Origin: a virus
Direction: 5' to 3' (one strand)
Length of the DNA stretch: 49,102 bases
IMG/VR virus record: IMGVR_UViG_3300025769_000197
Location: 1 to 49,102 of that record
The notes under the pieces: model-generated
What the model was told of the DNA's origin: nothing
What the model saw: the letters and a program-made list of their open reading frames with translations, nothing else
The model's database searches: none
Shown: piece after piece, positions 40,401 to 49,102 of the stretch
How the letters are laid out: each line of letters starts with the position of its first letter
Numbering within the stretch: position 1 is the first letter of the stretch
Translations under genes and position numbers: made by a program

Positions 40401-41120
40401 TTTTCTATATTCATCGTTTGTAAATAATCTATTTAAGTCTTCGTTATATAAACGATGTCTCTGTGCTAAATTTCCAAACACTCCACCTGTAATGGTTCCA
40501 AGAGCTGCAGAGCCTACAAGTTCTGGAGCAGAATAAAGTTTACGTAAACCTACATTTATTTCTGTGTTTTGTCTAAAGTGATTGTCAAGACCTGTCCAAG
40601 CTCCAACTTCAGCACCTGTTATAGCTGTAGCTTTTCTTATTTGTTTTTTACCAACGTCTTTTAAATTATTTTTTGCAATAGCTTTAGAGCCTTGTAAAGC
40701 TGCTGTAGTTAAACCTTGTCTTGCAGCTAATGATGTTCCACCTGTAATTGGAGTAAGTAAAGCTGCTGTTATCGCTGTTGGGTCTGTAACAATATCTACT
40801 GTAGCATCTTTAATAAGTTCAGCATATTGTTTAAAACTTCCCATGTCTGCATTATCAAACTTAGAACGAAGATAAGAATAGTCTTGTTTTTGTTGGTCAG
40901 TAAATTTACCACTTTCCATGGCTCTATTCATTCCTGAAAACAAATTAAAATCAGAATCTCTTAAATACTCAAACACATCATCAGATTTTTCACCAACAGA
41001 TTCTAAAAATCTTTCAGCAGTTTTTTGAAACTCATCATCCTTTTCAAGGTCATCAAGAGTATAACTTTTAGAAAAACTAGAAAGGGATGAAGAACCCCAT
41101 GTATCGTTAATTATTCCCAT
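37446..41120 (-). CDS. Large internal virion protein with C-terminal lysozyme-like domain, 1,224 aa
   Basis: A long, helical, ejection-type protein makes up residues 1 to about 1,050. The final ~160 residues (PEAIVGIMANIDKETGVES, then GLFQFTTKLHKEGYENFL and QQITESINNKWLKP) match phage tail-lysozyme domains that cut peptidoglycan: the Glu in 'N-I-D-K-E' is a likely catalytic acid. This would open the cell wall during DNA injection, as T7 gp16 does. No stand-alone endolysin was recognised elsewhere. The 'FNEGG' phrase occurs twice before this domain. Confidence 0.8.
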   Translation of the reverse strand: MGIINDTWGSSSLSSFSKSYTLDDLEKDDEFQKTAERFLESVGEKSDDVFEYLRDSDFNLFSGMNRAMESGKFTDQQKQDYSYLRSKFDNADMGSFKQYAELIKDATVDIVTDPTAITAALLTPITGGTSLAARQGLTTAALQGSKAIAKNNLKDVGKKQIRKATAITGAEVGAWTGLDNHFRQNTEINVGLRKLYSAPELVGSAALGTITGGVFGNLAQRHRLYNEDLNRLFTNDEYRKDAGSELLFKARKAKDTLLANTVGNPTRILRTTSEFSPKAKELGEKFSEEFSKQIGTRTTRRLGFSFSEDLNNTRGNFLLEFDAAVKPIRKTGHITKDNELAVIRILRGASDEGASDEVKTTVLNLRNFYDNILKEAEDAGLEAPRIEDYFPRSWNRQAIEEDIPGFKKLLLSEKVEGITAKNVDDVIEQMLDKQNELYSSHSILLTQARTFRNLKDNNFEKYLTNDLVPVTTNYYMNAAKTIEHKKSFLLPGKTNKSNENQFIERYITPINQELRKVRGKGLTRKDKKRIIDLYKSVTGQVDYFDSGLIQGIYDTTKLANAMAYLPLATLSSVTEAMIPLAKAPINANVKGMQTAITKGHKIFTTEISSILKEKHNMKPDEIVQEMNRVFIAVDEAMGDVTNRISGEGLQNEFLKAQARRFYRFNLLIPWTKTVQLASFSTGKDLIRDNLTKLNKFKADGEDILSEIAPMKIQKLRSELFDLGIDVEDGIRWLNAGAKQSDAFYNEQLVRGAGRFTNSIILPTARESARVPTYMTNPKIDIFTQFLRYPTVFGNTILKNFARDTINNPATNAPKVAAFVAMSTNVAKATNYWRTSEENRERMDRGEDSWKDTLKAYQRVGLLGPIEYGVRFTEALAYGQNPAIATANLGGPVLNDIVGMTLYNRGLLETGARKLPLIGTKNLMEKYTGFEPYTPIQEKAKEQDKKNRKAFERYAEIATGTEEVVEGFSDRFEKLEGFRSGFNEGGRVGYAQGLGVSKDVSDVKNEPENRVDPFTGQPYAVQSQSLQDSLVREDTQDQMNRLGFNEGGVVTPEENRLSIYSYLKNKQLRPEAIVGIMANIDKETGVESDDWRGSYSYKQKEVGNSKLGQGLFQFTTKLHKEGYENFLKDNKLDDSNEANLEYFLDTVMNPQSKMRKQIGGGNLDDLRDSFETGNIQQITESINNKWLKPKTYGERETNPEAHLKNLKDRNFRANRIIKELNLFKD

Positions 41121-41124
41121 ATAT

Positions 41125-42876
41125 TTAGAGTTGTAAATCTTTGTATAAATCTCTTATAAAATTTCTTCTACCAATCATTTGAAATGCTAGTGCATCTTTT
41201 CCTTTTGATATATAACCAGCATCATATAACATTTCTTTTGTTATTAAATCAATAGGGTCTGTTCTCCCCGGAGCTTGTTGAGTAACAGGTCCTGTTTGAG
41301 GTTTCATATCTATTAGTTTATTAATAAGCTCTTCATTAATTTTATATTTAGAAGAAATATCTTTTATATTCATAACTTCTTTAACAACTTTAGGAGGCAT
41401 TATAGTATCTATAACCTCATCATCTTTATCTTCAGGAATTAAATTACGACTTGTTTCATAACCAAACTCTCTATTTAAATCTCTTATGTATTGCTGTCTT
41501 TCATCTAAAGTTAAATCCATAGAGTCACCTTTTATAAATTTTAAAGTTGTTGAATATAGCTCAGTAACTTGAGGATGATTGGCTCCTAATTTTGATTGTA
41601 TATCTTCTTTAAAAGTTTTTAGATTAGGAAGTAATTCATTTTTTAAATATTGAGTTTCTTTTTCATTCTCAACAGGACTCATTGAAGCAATATCCCAATT
41701 TGTCATTGTTGTTCTTAAATTAACTAATGAACCTTTTTCAACAATTTGATTTAATAGAAAGTTAGTGGCTATTTGTTGAGCTGTTACATCTTTAGGATTT
41801 TTTCCTAAATTAGTAGTAACTTCTAAAACTTGAGAACCGAAAGTTAAACCTAATTGTTTATCTTTCACAACTTCATTAAATATCTCTATTCTTTCATCAG
41901 TTTTATCAAAAGAAGCAACTACACTTTGAGCAGCATTATAAGCTGATTTTTTGTCAGTTTCGTTAAATACTGGTAATGGTTTAGTTTTATATTGATTTAA
42001 ATCTAAATCTTTAACAGTTTCTATTTTATTACCATCAGCATCTCTAGTTATATAAAGTAAACCTTTTTTCTTTATTATAGAACCGTGAGCTTGTTCCTCC
42101 CACTCTACCACTTTAGGGTCTACTATATCTTTAAATACTAATTCTCCCTTCTTAGCTTTTTCATTTATAGCTCTTACTATATCAACAACTCCATTTCCTT
42201 TGGCGTTCCAATCTTGTACTGCTTTTTTAAGTTCTGTAACTTCTTTTAATACAGGAGTATCATATAAAACATCTTTAGCTTTTTCATTTTTATAAGCTAT
42301 AGTTTCTTCAGTTTCTTTACCAAATAAATTTTTTACAAATTTACCAGCTGCTCCAGCTAAAGTTCTAGGAGCTACCCTATCTGCGTATTTTTCATATTGA
42401 TTAATAAATTCTTCATAAGAAGGAACATCTCCTGCTTCTTGTTGCATCTTATTAAAAGTAGGAAGCATAGCTTTTGCTTTTTCTCTAGATTTATCTCTTA
42501 ACCAAGCATCATAACTAGATTTTAAAGCGTTTGGTCTAGCTTTAGTAACTTCTCCTTCATACATATCATAGTAATAATCAGTAAGATAATCTATTGGATT
42601 ACCTCCTTTTTCTATATAAGGTTGAAAAGTTGTTTGTAATTTTTGATGGTCTTGTAAAAATTTATTATACCTAGCTTTTTGTGGAGCTTGTGCCATCATT
42701 AAATCATCAGCTCTTTGATTAATTAAACTATTAGCACCTTTAACAACTGTATCAAACATAAGAAGTCTTTTAGAAAACTTCTCTTGGTCTTTAATTGTTT
42801 TTTCTCTATATTTACGAGATTCATCTATTTTTTGCTGTGCGTAATCTAATGTTCCTTGGTAATCATATCTTGACAT
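41125..42876 (-). CDS. Internal virion / core protein, 583 aa
   Basis: The product is mostly charged helices with coiled coils (YAQQKIDESRKYREKTIKDQ at the start), no signal peptide and no enzyme motif. It lies between genes for two proteins of similar style and the lysozyme-bearing protein, the T7-like gp14-gp15-gp16 neighbourhood. An internal-core or ejection role is inferred from context and composition. Confidence 0.6.
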   Translation of the reverse strand: MSRYDYQGTLDYAQQKIDESRKYREKTIKDQEKFSKRLLMFDTVVKGANSLINQRADDLMMAQAPQKARYNKFLQDHQKLQTTFQPYIEKGGNPIDYLTDYYYDMYEGEVTKARPNALKSSYDAWLRDKSREKAKAMLPTFNKMQQEAGDVPSYEEFINQYEKYADRVAPRTLAGAAGKFVKNLFGKETEETIAYKNEKAKDVLYDTPVLKEVTELKKAVQDWNAKGNGVVDIVRAINEKAKKGELVFKDIVDPKVVEWEEQAHGSIIKKKGLLYITRDADGNKIETVKDLDLNQYKTKPLPVFNETDKKSAYNAAQSVVASFDKTDERIEIFNEVVKDKQLGLTFGSQVLEVTTNLGKNPKDVTAQQIATNFLLNQIVEKGSLVNLRTTMTNWDIASMSPVENEKETQYLKNELLPNLKTFKEDIQSKLGANHPQVTELYSTTLKFIKGDSMDLTLDERQQYIRDLNREFGYETSRNLIPEDKDDEVIDTIMPPKVVKEVMNIKDISSKYKINEELINKLIDMKPQTGPVTQQAPGRTDPIDLITKEMLYDAGYISKGKDALAFQMIGRRNFIRDLYKDLQL

Positions 42877-42877
42877 T

Positions 42878-43468
42878 TTATTGTCCTCTTTCTAATAAAC
42901 TTGTTGATTCTTTTGTTTCTGGTTTAGCTAATAAACTTTCTTGAGACATTTCTATAGTTTTTATTTTTTCTACTATATCTTTTGGTAAAGCTCCCTCCGG
43001 AACTCCTCCTACTTTGCCTATTTTTTGTTTTACAGTTTCTGCAATGTTATTAGCTTTTTCTTCTAGTATTGTTTCTTCTGTTTCTTCATCTTCTTCATCA
43101 TCTTCGTCATCTATCCTGTATTCAATATCTGCTTTTTCTGCTAATGCCATCAACAAATACATTAAAGGTTCCATTAATATTAACATTAAATCTGGATTCC
43201 ATTTACCTTCTCTAAAACCTACATATCCTATCTGCATTGCTAAGTCTGTAATAGGTACACCGTCAGCTATGGCTAAAACTATAGGGGTGTAATTTTCTTC
43301 TAATAATAATTCAGCAGTAGTATAATCTAAAGCTTTTTTAAAGTTTGTAAATTCTGGCTGTCCTTCAAAAGGTCTAGGCTCATCTGGATTAGATGTTAAT
43401 GATTGACCCGGTATAGGTCTACCAGTTTTAGCAAAAGCTTCAACAGCTTCTTGATTATACGTTTCCAT
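42878..43468 (-). CDS. Structural or core accessory protein, 196 aa
   Basis: It has an acidic low-complexity centre (RIDDEDDEEDEETEETILEE, about residues 118-137) and helical ends, without known domains. It sits between the amphipathic 359-aa protein and the 583-aa core protein, one base from each. A minor virion protein is likely. Confidence 0.55.
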   Translation of the reverse strand: METYNQEAVEAFAKTGRPIPGQSLTSNPDEPRPFEGQPEFTNFKKALDYTTAELLLEENYTPIVLAIADGVPITDLAMQIGYVGFREGKWNPDLMLILMEPLMYLLMALAEKADIEYRIDDEDDEEDEETEETILEEKANNIAETVKQKIGKVGGVPEGALPKDIVEKIKTIEMSQESLLAKPETKESTSLLERGQ

Positions 43469-43469
43469 C

Positions 43470-44549
43470 CTATACTCCTACTTTGAAAGGTTGATATTGT
43501 GAAGCTGCAAAGTTTGACATATACGAATCATATGCAGGATTGCCTTCACCTATTAAGTTATTTAAATAATTAGAATTTTGAAAATTATTAACCATAAAAT
43601 TATTACCAGATTTCTGCATTGAAAAGTCTACTTCTTTAAATACAGAAGGACTTGAAGCACCTGCATCCATCATTTCAGGTATATTAATATTATAATAATC
43701 AGCACCTTCAGGTTGTTCGTATCCAAAAGCTTCTGCAGCTTTTTGTGTTAAACCTAATTTAGCTCCTCCCACTACAGATTCTTCAAGAGTATCTTGAGCA
43801 TATTGCTTACCTGTCTCATAAATATCCATTTCTGCTATATCTTTTCTAATAGCTGAATCTTTATCAAAAATATTAATTTTATCTAATAATCCTACTTCTT
43901 TTGTTTGTGTTAGTAAAGAAGAAGGGTCTATAGTTAAACCTTTTTCAACAGCTAACTTACTTGCGTCTATAGGTGTTATAGCTTTTGTAAAATCATCAGT
44001 AGCTAAATCTAGTAAGTTTTTAGATTCTGGGGGTAAAGTCCCTAAAGCTTTTGTATTAAATCCAGCTTTATCAAAACCTGTTTCTGTAACTAAATTTCCT
44101 TTAGAATCAAAAATATTACCAGTACCATCTTTAAATTTAGTTTGACTAGCATCTACTCCTTGAGCAAGTATATCAGAACTAACTACAGGAGTTTTAACAA
44201 ATCCTCTACCTTTTAAAAAGTTACCTGTCCTATCTATAGCTCCGTTAATAGTTTCTGTTACTCCTGAATAAACTTTACCTGCAAAAGTACCAGCTTTATT
44301 TATCAAGTTTAAAGTATGCCCTAAAGCTTTAGAACCTATACCGGCTTTACCTAATAGCTTTGTAGACCACGTAGCTAGTTTTCCAGAAGCTCCAAAGAAA
44401 CTTCCTAATGCTCCAGTAGCGTAAGGCATAAGAAACATCATTCCTATTTGACCAACTACTCCTAGTTTACCTATAGCTTTACCTATTTTCTTAAATACTT
44501 TTTTTATTCCTTTACCTATTTGTTTAGCTTTTTTTCTAAGCCATCCCAT
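43470..44549 (-). CDS. Internal virion protein with amphipathic N-terminus, 359 aa
   Basis: It starts with a very basic amphipathic run (GWLRKKAKQIGKGIKKVFKK), then a Gly/Met/Leu-rich hydrophobic segment (GVVGQIGMMFLMPYATGALG) and more Gly/Ala helices, the composition of small internal proteins that insert in the inner membrane during DNA injection. The rest is helical and Thr/Asn-rich. It resembles phage ejection proteins of the T7 gp14 type in style; no direct homology claimed. Confidence 0.6.
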   Translation of the reverse strand: MGWLRKKAKQIGKGIKKVFKKIGKAIGKLGVVGQIGMMFLMPYATGALGSFFGASGKLATWSTKLLGKAGIGSKALGHTLNLINKAGTFAGKVYSGVTETINGAIDRTGNFLKGRGFVKTPVVSSDILAQGVDASQTKFKDGTGNIFDSKGNLVTETGFDKAGFNTKALGTLPPESKNLLDLATDDFTKAITPIDASKLAVEKGLTIDPSSLLTQTKEVGLLDKINIFDKDSAIRKDIAEMDIYETGKQYAQDTLEESVVGGAKLGLTQKAAEAFGYEQPEGADYYNINIPEMMDAGASSPSVFKEVDFSMQKSGNNFMVNNFQNSNYLNNLIGEGNPAYDSYMSNFAASQYQPFKVGV

Positions 44550-44561
44550 ATTATTCTCCTA

Positions 44562-46661
44562 TTATCCAAATATTCTATCTATAGTATTAGATGCGTTTGT
44601 AAAATTACTTGACCAATTCTTAGCAGCATCTCCTTCAGAACTAGCAGCAGCTATCATAGCTTGTAATTTTCTATTAGCATCATTTTCAGCAAATCTAAAA
44701 TCATAATCTGCTTGGTCTCTTAGTTCCTGCCATAAAAATGATAGAGCTGATGAAGTTAATCCAAAAGCATTCTGTACATTTTGTTGATTAACAGCATTCT
44801 GTGCTGCTGTGTTTGCTGTATTTGATTGTCTTCTCCATGTAATATTAGAATTTATTATAGCTTGTTGATTAGCTGAATTCCATTGTTGTCTATTAAAATC
44901 CATTTGAGCATTAAACTGACTTACTTGATTTAAAATAGCAGCATTAGCTTTATTTATATCAGCAGTTCTATTAGCATCTCTAGCAAAAGCAGCATTTTGA
45001 GATTGAATATTAATTTGCTCTGCAGCATTCATTTGAGTAACATTAAACTGTTCAACTTGACTACTTAAACTAGCCATAAACTGTTGAGTTTGATTCTCAC
45101 TAGCAGAATTAAATTGTCTAGCAGCGTTCTCTGATGCTTGATTACTTAATAATCTTTGTTGTTCTTGTTGAGCTTTTAATACATTAGACTGTTGCTCATT
45201 TGTTAAGTTTTGCATGTCCATCTGTAAAAAAGCTTGAGCATTTTGAATCTGTGCTTGTTGATTAAAACCTGCTTCAGTTAAATTAGCCTGTGACATTAAC
45301 ATAGCATTTTGTATAGTTGCTTGTTGATTAAAGTTTGCTTCTGTTAAACCTACAGTTTGTAAAAATTTACTGTTAGATAAAGCTACTTGTTGGTCAGCAT
45401 TAAACTGAGCCATGTCCATGTTAAATACGTTTTGTGCATTTGTTAAAGCTGTCTGTTGTCTTCTTTGTGCATCAGCTTCAAAAGCTCTTGACTCTATATC
45501 TTTTTGTTGAGCTACACTAGATTGAATAGCCTGTGCATTACTTTGAGCAATAGGCATGGCTGACTGTATTAAAGCATTTACTAATGCATCTCTACCTACT
45601 GTAGAAGCTGATAAACCTCTTTTTGCTAACATCTGTTCTACACTTGCCACTGCAGGTCTAGCCCATACAGGTATTTCACCATCTTCGATACCGTCAAGAA
45701 GTTTATTCATTTGTGTAGATACTAAAGCTTCTTCAGGTAATCCTTCAATAATCCCTCTTTGCTCTTCACTAAAGTCTGCTAATCTATCTTCTAAAGCTTC
45801 AGGGTCATTTCCTATTTCTTCTATATCAGTATCAGATAAACCTGCTCTACTTAATTGTTTTTTAGCTCTTGTAATTCTTGATAAGCTTGTACCGGCATTT
45901 ATAGCTGCTGTAGCTTTAGCACCTTCGCTGAGAGTTCCAACAACTCTTTCAGTTAAAGCACCTTCAGGTATTTCTACTTCAACACCTTCTATAGGTGCTA
46001 CTCGTTCTACCCCTGCAGCCTTTGCAAGTGCATCTTCTACTACTTTTCCTTTAGTAACTTCTACTTCAGGTGTCTTAGCAATTTGTTCTGCTTCCATTTG
46101 AGCAGCTTGTATTTCTTCTGGAGTTTGTGCAGCTACTGCTTCCATAGTAGCCACTTGTTCAGGTGTTTGTTGAGCTAAAGTTTCTGCAGTTACTTGTTCG
46201 GTTGGTTTAAATTCAACAGCTTCTGCCTCAGTTCCTTCCATAGAAATTTTTTCAGCTTCTGAAGTTGGTACTGTTCCTTCTGGTATTTGTCCAGCAGCTA
46301 TCTGTTCTGCAGTTCTACCAGTTTGTATAACTCTCTTACCTCTTTCTTCTTCTAATTGTGCCGGAGTTCCTGTTATAGTTCCATCTGCAGGAGGAGTTAC
46401 AGGAGGAGTTACAGTACCATTTCCACTACCCGGTATGTCTCCTATTACTATAGGCTCATCTTCATTTGTTATTGAGGTTGCAGTCTGTACATCGCCACCA
46501 CCAATACCACCAATTGATATAGGTTGTTCTCTACGTTCATCTTCTATTGGTTTAGAAATTCCACCTACAGCTTTTTGAACTCTACCGCCTTGACGATAGT
46601 CTTGTCTTTCAGACTTGTAAGACTGTTTATACTTTTTATTTCTTTTCTTTTTATTTTTCAT
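44562..46661 (-). CDS. Large Gln/Asn-rich helical virion protein, 699 aa
   Basis: A basic start (KNKKKRNKKYKQSYKSERQD) and a Gly/Pro-rich linker lead to an acidic, Thr/Pro/Glu-rich region with repeats such as EQVATMEAVAAQTPEEIQAAQ, then very long helices rich in Gln, Asn and Ala with recurring QFNxxQQ and NQQAxIQNA phrases (about residues 350-640). No enzyme motif. A long helical, internally repetitive virion protein such as a core or tape-like protein fits the position and composition. Confidence 0.6.
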   Translation of the reverse strand: MKNKKKRNKKYKQSYKSERQDYRQGGRVQKAVGGISKPIEDERREQPISIGGIGGGDVQTATSITNEDEPIVIGDIPGSGNGTVTPPVTPPADGTITGTPAQLEEERGKRVIQTGRTAEQIAAGQIPEGTVPTSEAEKISMEGTEAEAVEFKPTEQVTAETLAQQTPEQVATMEAVAAQTPEEIQAAQMEAEQIAKTPEVEVTKGKVVEDALAKAAGVERVAPIEGVEVEIPEGALTERVVGTLSEGAKATAAINAGTSLSRITRAKKQLSRAGLSDTDIEEIGNDPEALEDRLADFSEEQRGIIEGLPEEALVSTQMNKLLDGIEDGEIPVWARPAVASVEQMLAKRGLSASTVGRDALVNALIQSAMPIAQSNAQAIQSSVAQQKDIESRAFEADAQRRQQTALTNAQNVFNMDMAQFNADQQVALSNSKFLQTVGLTEANFNQQATIQNAMLMSQANLTEAGFNQQAQIQNAQAFLQMDMQNLTNEQQSNVLKAQQEQQRLLSNQASENAARQFNSASENQTQQFMASLSSQVEQFNVTQMNAAEQINIQSQNAAFARDANRTADINKANAAILNQVSQFNAQMDFNRQQWNSANQQAIINSNITWRRQSNTANTAAQNAVNQQNVQNAFGLTSSALSFLWQELRDQADYDFRFAENDANRKLQAMIAAASSEGDAAKNWSSNFTNASNTIDRIFG

Positions 46662-46678
46662 AGTATTCTATACCTATT

Positions 46679-46921
46679 TTACTTGACTTCGAAGAGTTTG
46701 TCAAGTTTTTCTCCAATTTTATCTATCCTATCCATGAGTCTACCCATGTCATCTTTTAATTCGTTCTTTGTTACATACTCTCTTGCTATCTCTTCACGAG
46801 TTTTATTTAAAAGTATGTCAAGTCTTTTAGCTTCCGAAGTATTGTTTCGTATAGCATAAAGCACTGGTGCTAACACCAAAGTTATAAAGATGTTCCAAAA
46901 TAAATAAGGTGTTAGTTCCAT
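46679..46921 (-). CDS. Membrane-anchored coiled-coil protein, 80 aa
   Basis: An N-terminal membrane span (LFWNIFITLVLAPVLYAIRN, residues about 7-26) is followed by a charged coiled coil (AKRLDILLNKTREEIAREYVTKNELKDD, then DRIDKIGEKLDKLF). Small proteins of this form lie near fibre and internal-protein genes in many phages; lysis or membrane association is possible. Confidence 0.6.
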   Translation of the reverse strand: MELTPYLFWNIFITLVLAPVLYAIRNNTSEAKRLDILLNKTREEIAREYVTKNELKDDMGRLMDRIDKIGEKLDKLFEVK

Positions 46922-46924
46922 GTG

Positions 46925-47287
46925 TTAAGCTCCGATTGTTTTCGTAACGCTTGTTGGTGTAATAATCTCAGCTATTTTTCCATCTAGTGATGTTTTTAAG
47001 TTTGTTACTTCATCATCACCTAAAGCTGTTTCAACCCAACCTTGAACATCAGCAACTTCTAAATCTGCAAAAGCTGTAAAAGTTCCTAAGTCTGAAACAT
47101 CTAAAGAACATGTCCCATAGACAGATGATGTTAGATTATTACCGTCTGCATCTTGACTTCCATCATCTTCAGCATTAAGCCTCCAATGAACATTATAGAC
47201 TACATCAGTTGCAGTTACTGCATTGTCGTCTGTTTTTGAAGGGTATGTGTCAACTGTTGAAACATCCCAAGTATATGTAATTGCCAT
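46925..47287 (-). CDS. Small virion protein after the tail fibre, 120 aa
   Basis: I chose ATG 47287 (MAITYTWDVSTVDTYPS...) because AGGAGAAATAAA lies directly upstream; an earlier start at 47311 lies inside the fibre gene end. It is beta-rich with a WRL motif and a helical end (WVETALGDDEVTNLKTSLDG). It probably is a fibre-associated or minor structural protein. Confidence 0.6.
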   Translation of the reverse strand: MAITYTWDVSTVDTYPSKTDDNAVTATDVVYNVHWRLNAEDDGSQDADGNNLTSSVYGTCSLDVSDLGTFTAFADLEVADVQGWVETALGDDEVTNLKTSLDGKIAEIITPTSVTKTIGA

Positions 47288-47297
47288 TTTATTTCTC

Positions 47298-49102
47298 CTA
47301 TATTGCTGCAATAATAAATGCTAGTAGTTCACTGTAGCGAACTCCTAACCTAGTTTGTTCAACCCCATTAGAGTCTTCCCAAGTCTCTGATATAAACATA
47401 CCATAGTCTCCGGCATCTAACCCTTCTGCAGTGAACGCATCCTGCAAGTCCTGTGATATTATGCCGAAGTGATATCTAGCTTCGTCACCTTTTTCTGTCA
47501 CAGCATTTTGCCATCTGAATTTTCTTAATAAACCTTTACATGCTGTAGCTACTCTTTGCTCTGCATCTGTTAAGGCTTGTATGTCTTGTTTGTCGTTTCT
47601 ATCTGAAGTTTGTATAGTTCCGTTGGTAGCGTAGATGTCATCGAATCTTGCACTTGATGAACCTAAATCAATTGCATTATCTCGTGCAGCTCCTAGGTTA
47701 TCACATGGTATTATTCTATTTATAGTTATATAAGTCCAAAAAGCTAAACCAACTCCGTTACCTGATGTTTCAACTCCTCCATTAGCTATATAAAGTTCAG
47801 GTGCATTACCTTGAGGTTCTTGGAAACCTATAATACCTCTACAATCTGTAGAACCTTGACCTACAAACTCTATCATTTTACCAAAAGTTTCTGTAGTGTC
47901 TTGTAAAGTCAGTACGCTATCTGTTACAGATGACTTAGCTGTTGAAACGTGTAAAGGTGTTTCGGGTGAACTTGTGCCAATTCCAACTTTATTATTTTGA
48001 TTAGTACCAGCAGCATCAACGCCAAATAAAATATCTTTACCTGAACCACCTGTATTATAAATTCTTAAATCATCCCCAGCATGATTGACTTTAAAATAAC
48101 TACCAGTATCACTTCTACCAATATTTAAACTTATTTCATTTCCATTTGCAGCTCTTACATCAAGTTTAGCTGCTGGCGAAGTTGTGTTGATTCCAAGATT
48201 TCCATTACTATCTATCCTAGCTTTTTCAGTGTCGTTAGTTGCAAAGAGAAGATTTGCACTACCACCTACTCCACCTTGTATAAAGCTAGATACTGTACCT
48301 GAACCTGAGAGAAATTGTAATTTTGGAGTACCGCTTGTACTTTCTAGTTTAGCGGTTAAATTGCCTGATGTAGCAACTTGTAAACCACTACTGTAAGCTG
48401 TTCCTGAAAGGTGAAGGTCTTTGAATTTAACCCCTGAATGACCAATATCCATAGCACCATTTGAATTAGCACCTGATGATGTTGTTGGTACAATTTCTGC
48501 TGCACCCAATCTTATTCCACAATTATTAGAAGCAAAATAAGGTCTGCTACTTAAAACACCAATACTTCCAACTGTTGTGCCATCTTTTCTAAACAGAGCA
48601 ATGTCTCCATCTGAGCCAATTCTATTTAGATAAGTTGTTGGTTGTGAGTTAGAGCCTATACCAATAAAACCTAAAGAACCGCTAAGTCTTAATCCTGCAT
48701 TATTAGTGTCTGATGAATTATCAGGTGCAGTAGAACCACTTGCATTAGTAGTTCCAACTAATAGATTCCCCGAGGAATCAATTCTAGCTTTTTCAGAACC
48801 ATCAAGTTCCCATCTATGTCCACCTGCATTTGCGTTTACTGCGTTGTAAACAATACCGCCTGCACCTTTTTGTTTTAAATCAAAATAATATGTGCCATCA
48901 TAAGCTAGTCTTAAACTTCTACTTGCTTCTGCTGTAGAAGATTGAGCATGAATTGCTGTTGCTGGCGAACTTGTGCCAATTCCAACGTTGTTTTCTACAT
49001 ACAGACCTCCGTCAGCTTCTATAAGAACTTGACGAGTTGCAAGTGAGCTTGAATTTTTTAGTGTTAGCCAACTGGTTTTAGCATATGACTGAGCAGAATT
49101 TT
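47298..49102 (-). CDS. Giant tail fibre, C-terminal third with S74 chaperone
   Basis: Read in frame from base 49102 without stops, this is the end of the fibre begun at 3100 (about 601 residues here). More GIGTSSP-type motifs occur near 48970, 48170 and 47970. The last ~110 residues are an intramolecular chaperone of the S74/endosialidase type: SDRNDKQDIQALTDAEQRVA, a Trp-containing strand (KFRWQNAV), HFGIISQDLQDAF and VRYSELLAFI. It trimerises the fibre and cuts itself off before Ser in the TSDR motif. A shorter internal start at 48509 is not needed. Confidence 0.88.
   Translation of the reverse strand, partial: NSAQSYAKTSWLTLKNSSSLATRQVLIEADGGLYVENNVGIGTSSPATAIHAQSSTAEASRSLRLAYDGTYYFDLKQKGAGGIVYNAVNANAGGHRWELDGSEKARIDSSGNLLVGTTNASGSTAPDNSSDTNNAGLRLSGSLGFIGIGSNSQPTTYLNRIGSDGDIALFRKDGTTVGSIGVLSSRPYFASNNCGIRLGAAEIVPTTSSGANSNGAMDIGHSGVKFKDLHLSGTAYSSGLQVATSGNLTAKLESTSGTPKLQFLSGSGTVSSFIQGGVGGSANLLFATNDTEKARIDSNGNLGINTTSPAAKLDVRAANGNEISLNIGRSDTGSYFKVNHAGDDLRIYNTGGSGKDILFGVDAAGTNQNNKVGIGTSSPETPLHVSTAKSSVTDSVLTLQDTTETFGKMIEFVGQGSTDCRGIIGFQEPQGNAPELYIANGGVETSGNGVGLAFWTYITINRIIPCDNLGAARDNAIDLGSSSARFDDIYATNGTIQTSDRNDKQDIQALTDAEQRVATACKGLLRKFRWQNAVTEKGDEARYHFGIISQDLQDAFTAEGLDAGDYGMFISETWEDSNGVEQTRLGVRYSELLAFIIAAI

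Noticed and set aside
45556-46101. A 181-aa plus-strand frame
   Set aside because: It is antisense to the 699-aa Gln/Ala-rich virion protein, whose codon bias opens the opposite frame. No ribosome site or domain.
1-49102. Integrase or excision genes of a temperate phage
   Set aside because: No tyrosine or serine recombinase motif was recognised; the operator array alone is not enough to call it temperate.

Overview
The window appears to be the complete genome of an AT-rich tailed phage, probably short-tailed (podovirus-like), infecting a Gram-negative and probably marine bacterium. A single tail-fibre reading frame runs off the left edge (start codon at 3100) and continues in frame from the right edge (stop at 47298). 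Joined end to end it makes one open frame of 4,905 nt, so the 49,102-base window is best read as a closed, circularly permuted assembly. No integrase, RNA polymerase, tRNA or CRISPR array was recognised.

There are two transcription arms. They diverge at a control region (about 14420-15283) and converge tail to tail at 31894-31904. The leftward arm (minus strand, from 14419 through the window edge to 31894) is the late region: TerS, a set of small basic proteins, TerL, portal, a structural protein, scaffold, major capsid, tail proteins, the giant S74-type tail fibre, internal virion proteins including a 1,224-aa protein with a C-terminal lysozyme-like domain, and holin-like membrane proteins. 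It ends in a most unusual accessory block: CsgF, CsgG, a curlin-repeat protein, a FecR-domain protein and a CHASE2-class III adenylate cyclase. The rightward arm (plus strand, 15284-31904) is early/middle. It holds a dense run of more than 20 tiny genes plus a GP88-like protein, a candidate structured RNA of about 470 nt (21053-21520), and a T7-style replication set (SSB-like protein, primase-helicase, family A DNA polymerase, nucleases, endonuclease I-like resolvase). It closes with class I ribonucleotide reductase genes nrdA and nrdB.

The control region has two divergent sigma70-type promoters, each with perfect -35 and -10 hexamers and a 17-bp spacer. It also has a strong hairpin terminator 145 nt after the rightward start (a likely small RNA), a C-rich tract, two exact DnaA-box 9-mers with a near match, and four copies of a 17-bp TGTA..TACA palindrome. 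Together these look like a replication origin and a genetic switch. With no phage RNA polymerase seen, host sigma70 holoenzyme probably transcribes the whole genome.

The main novelty candidates are the phage-borne curli-secretion plus FecR plus adenylate-cyclase block (31894-36607) and the structured RNA at 21053-21520. Function calls come from reading motifs in the sequence; no database search was run.
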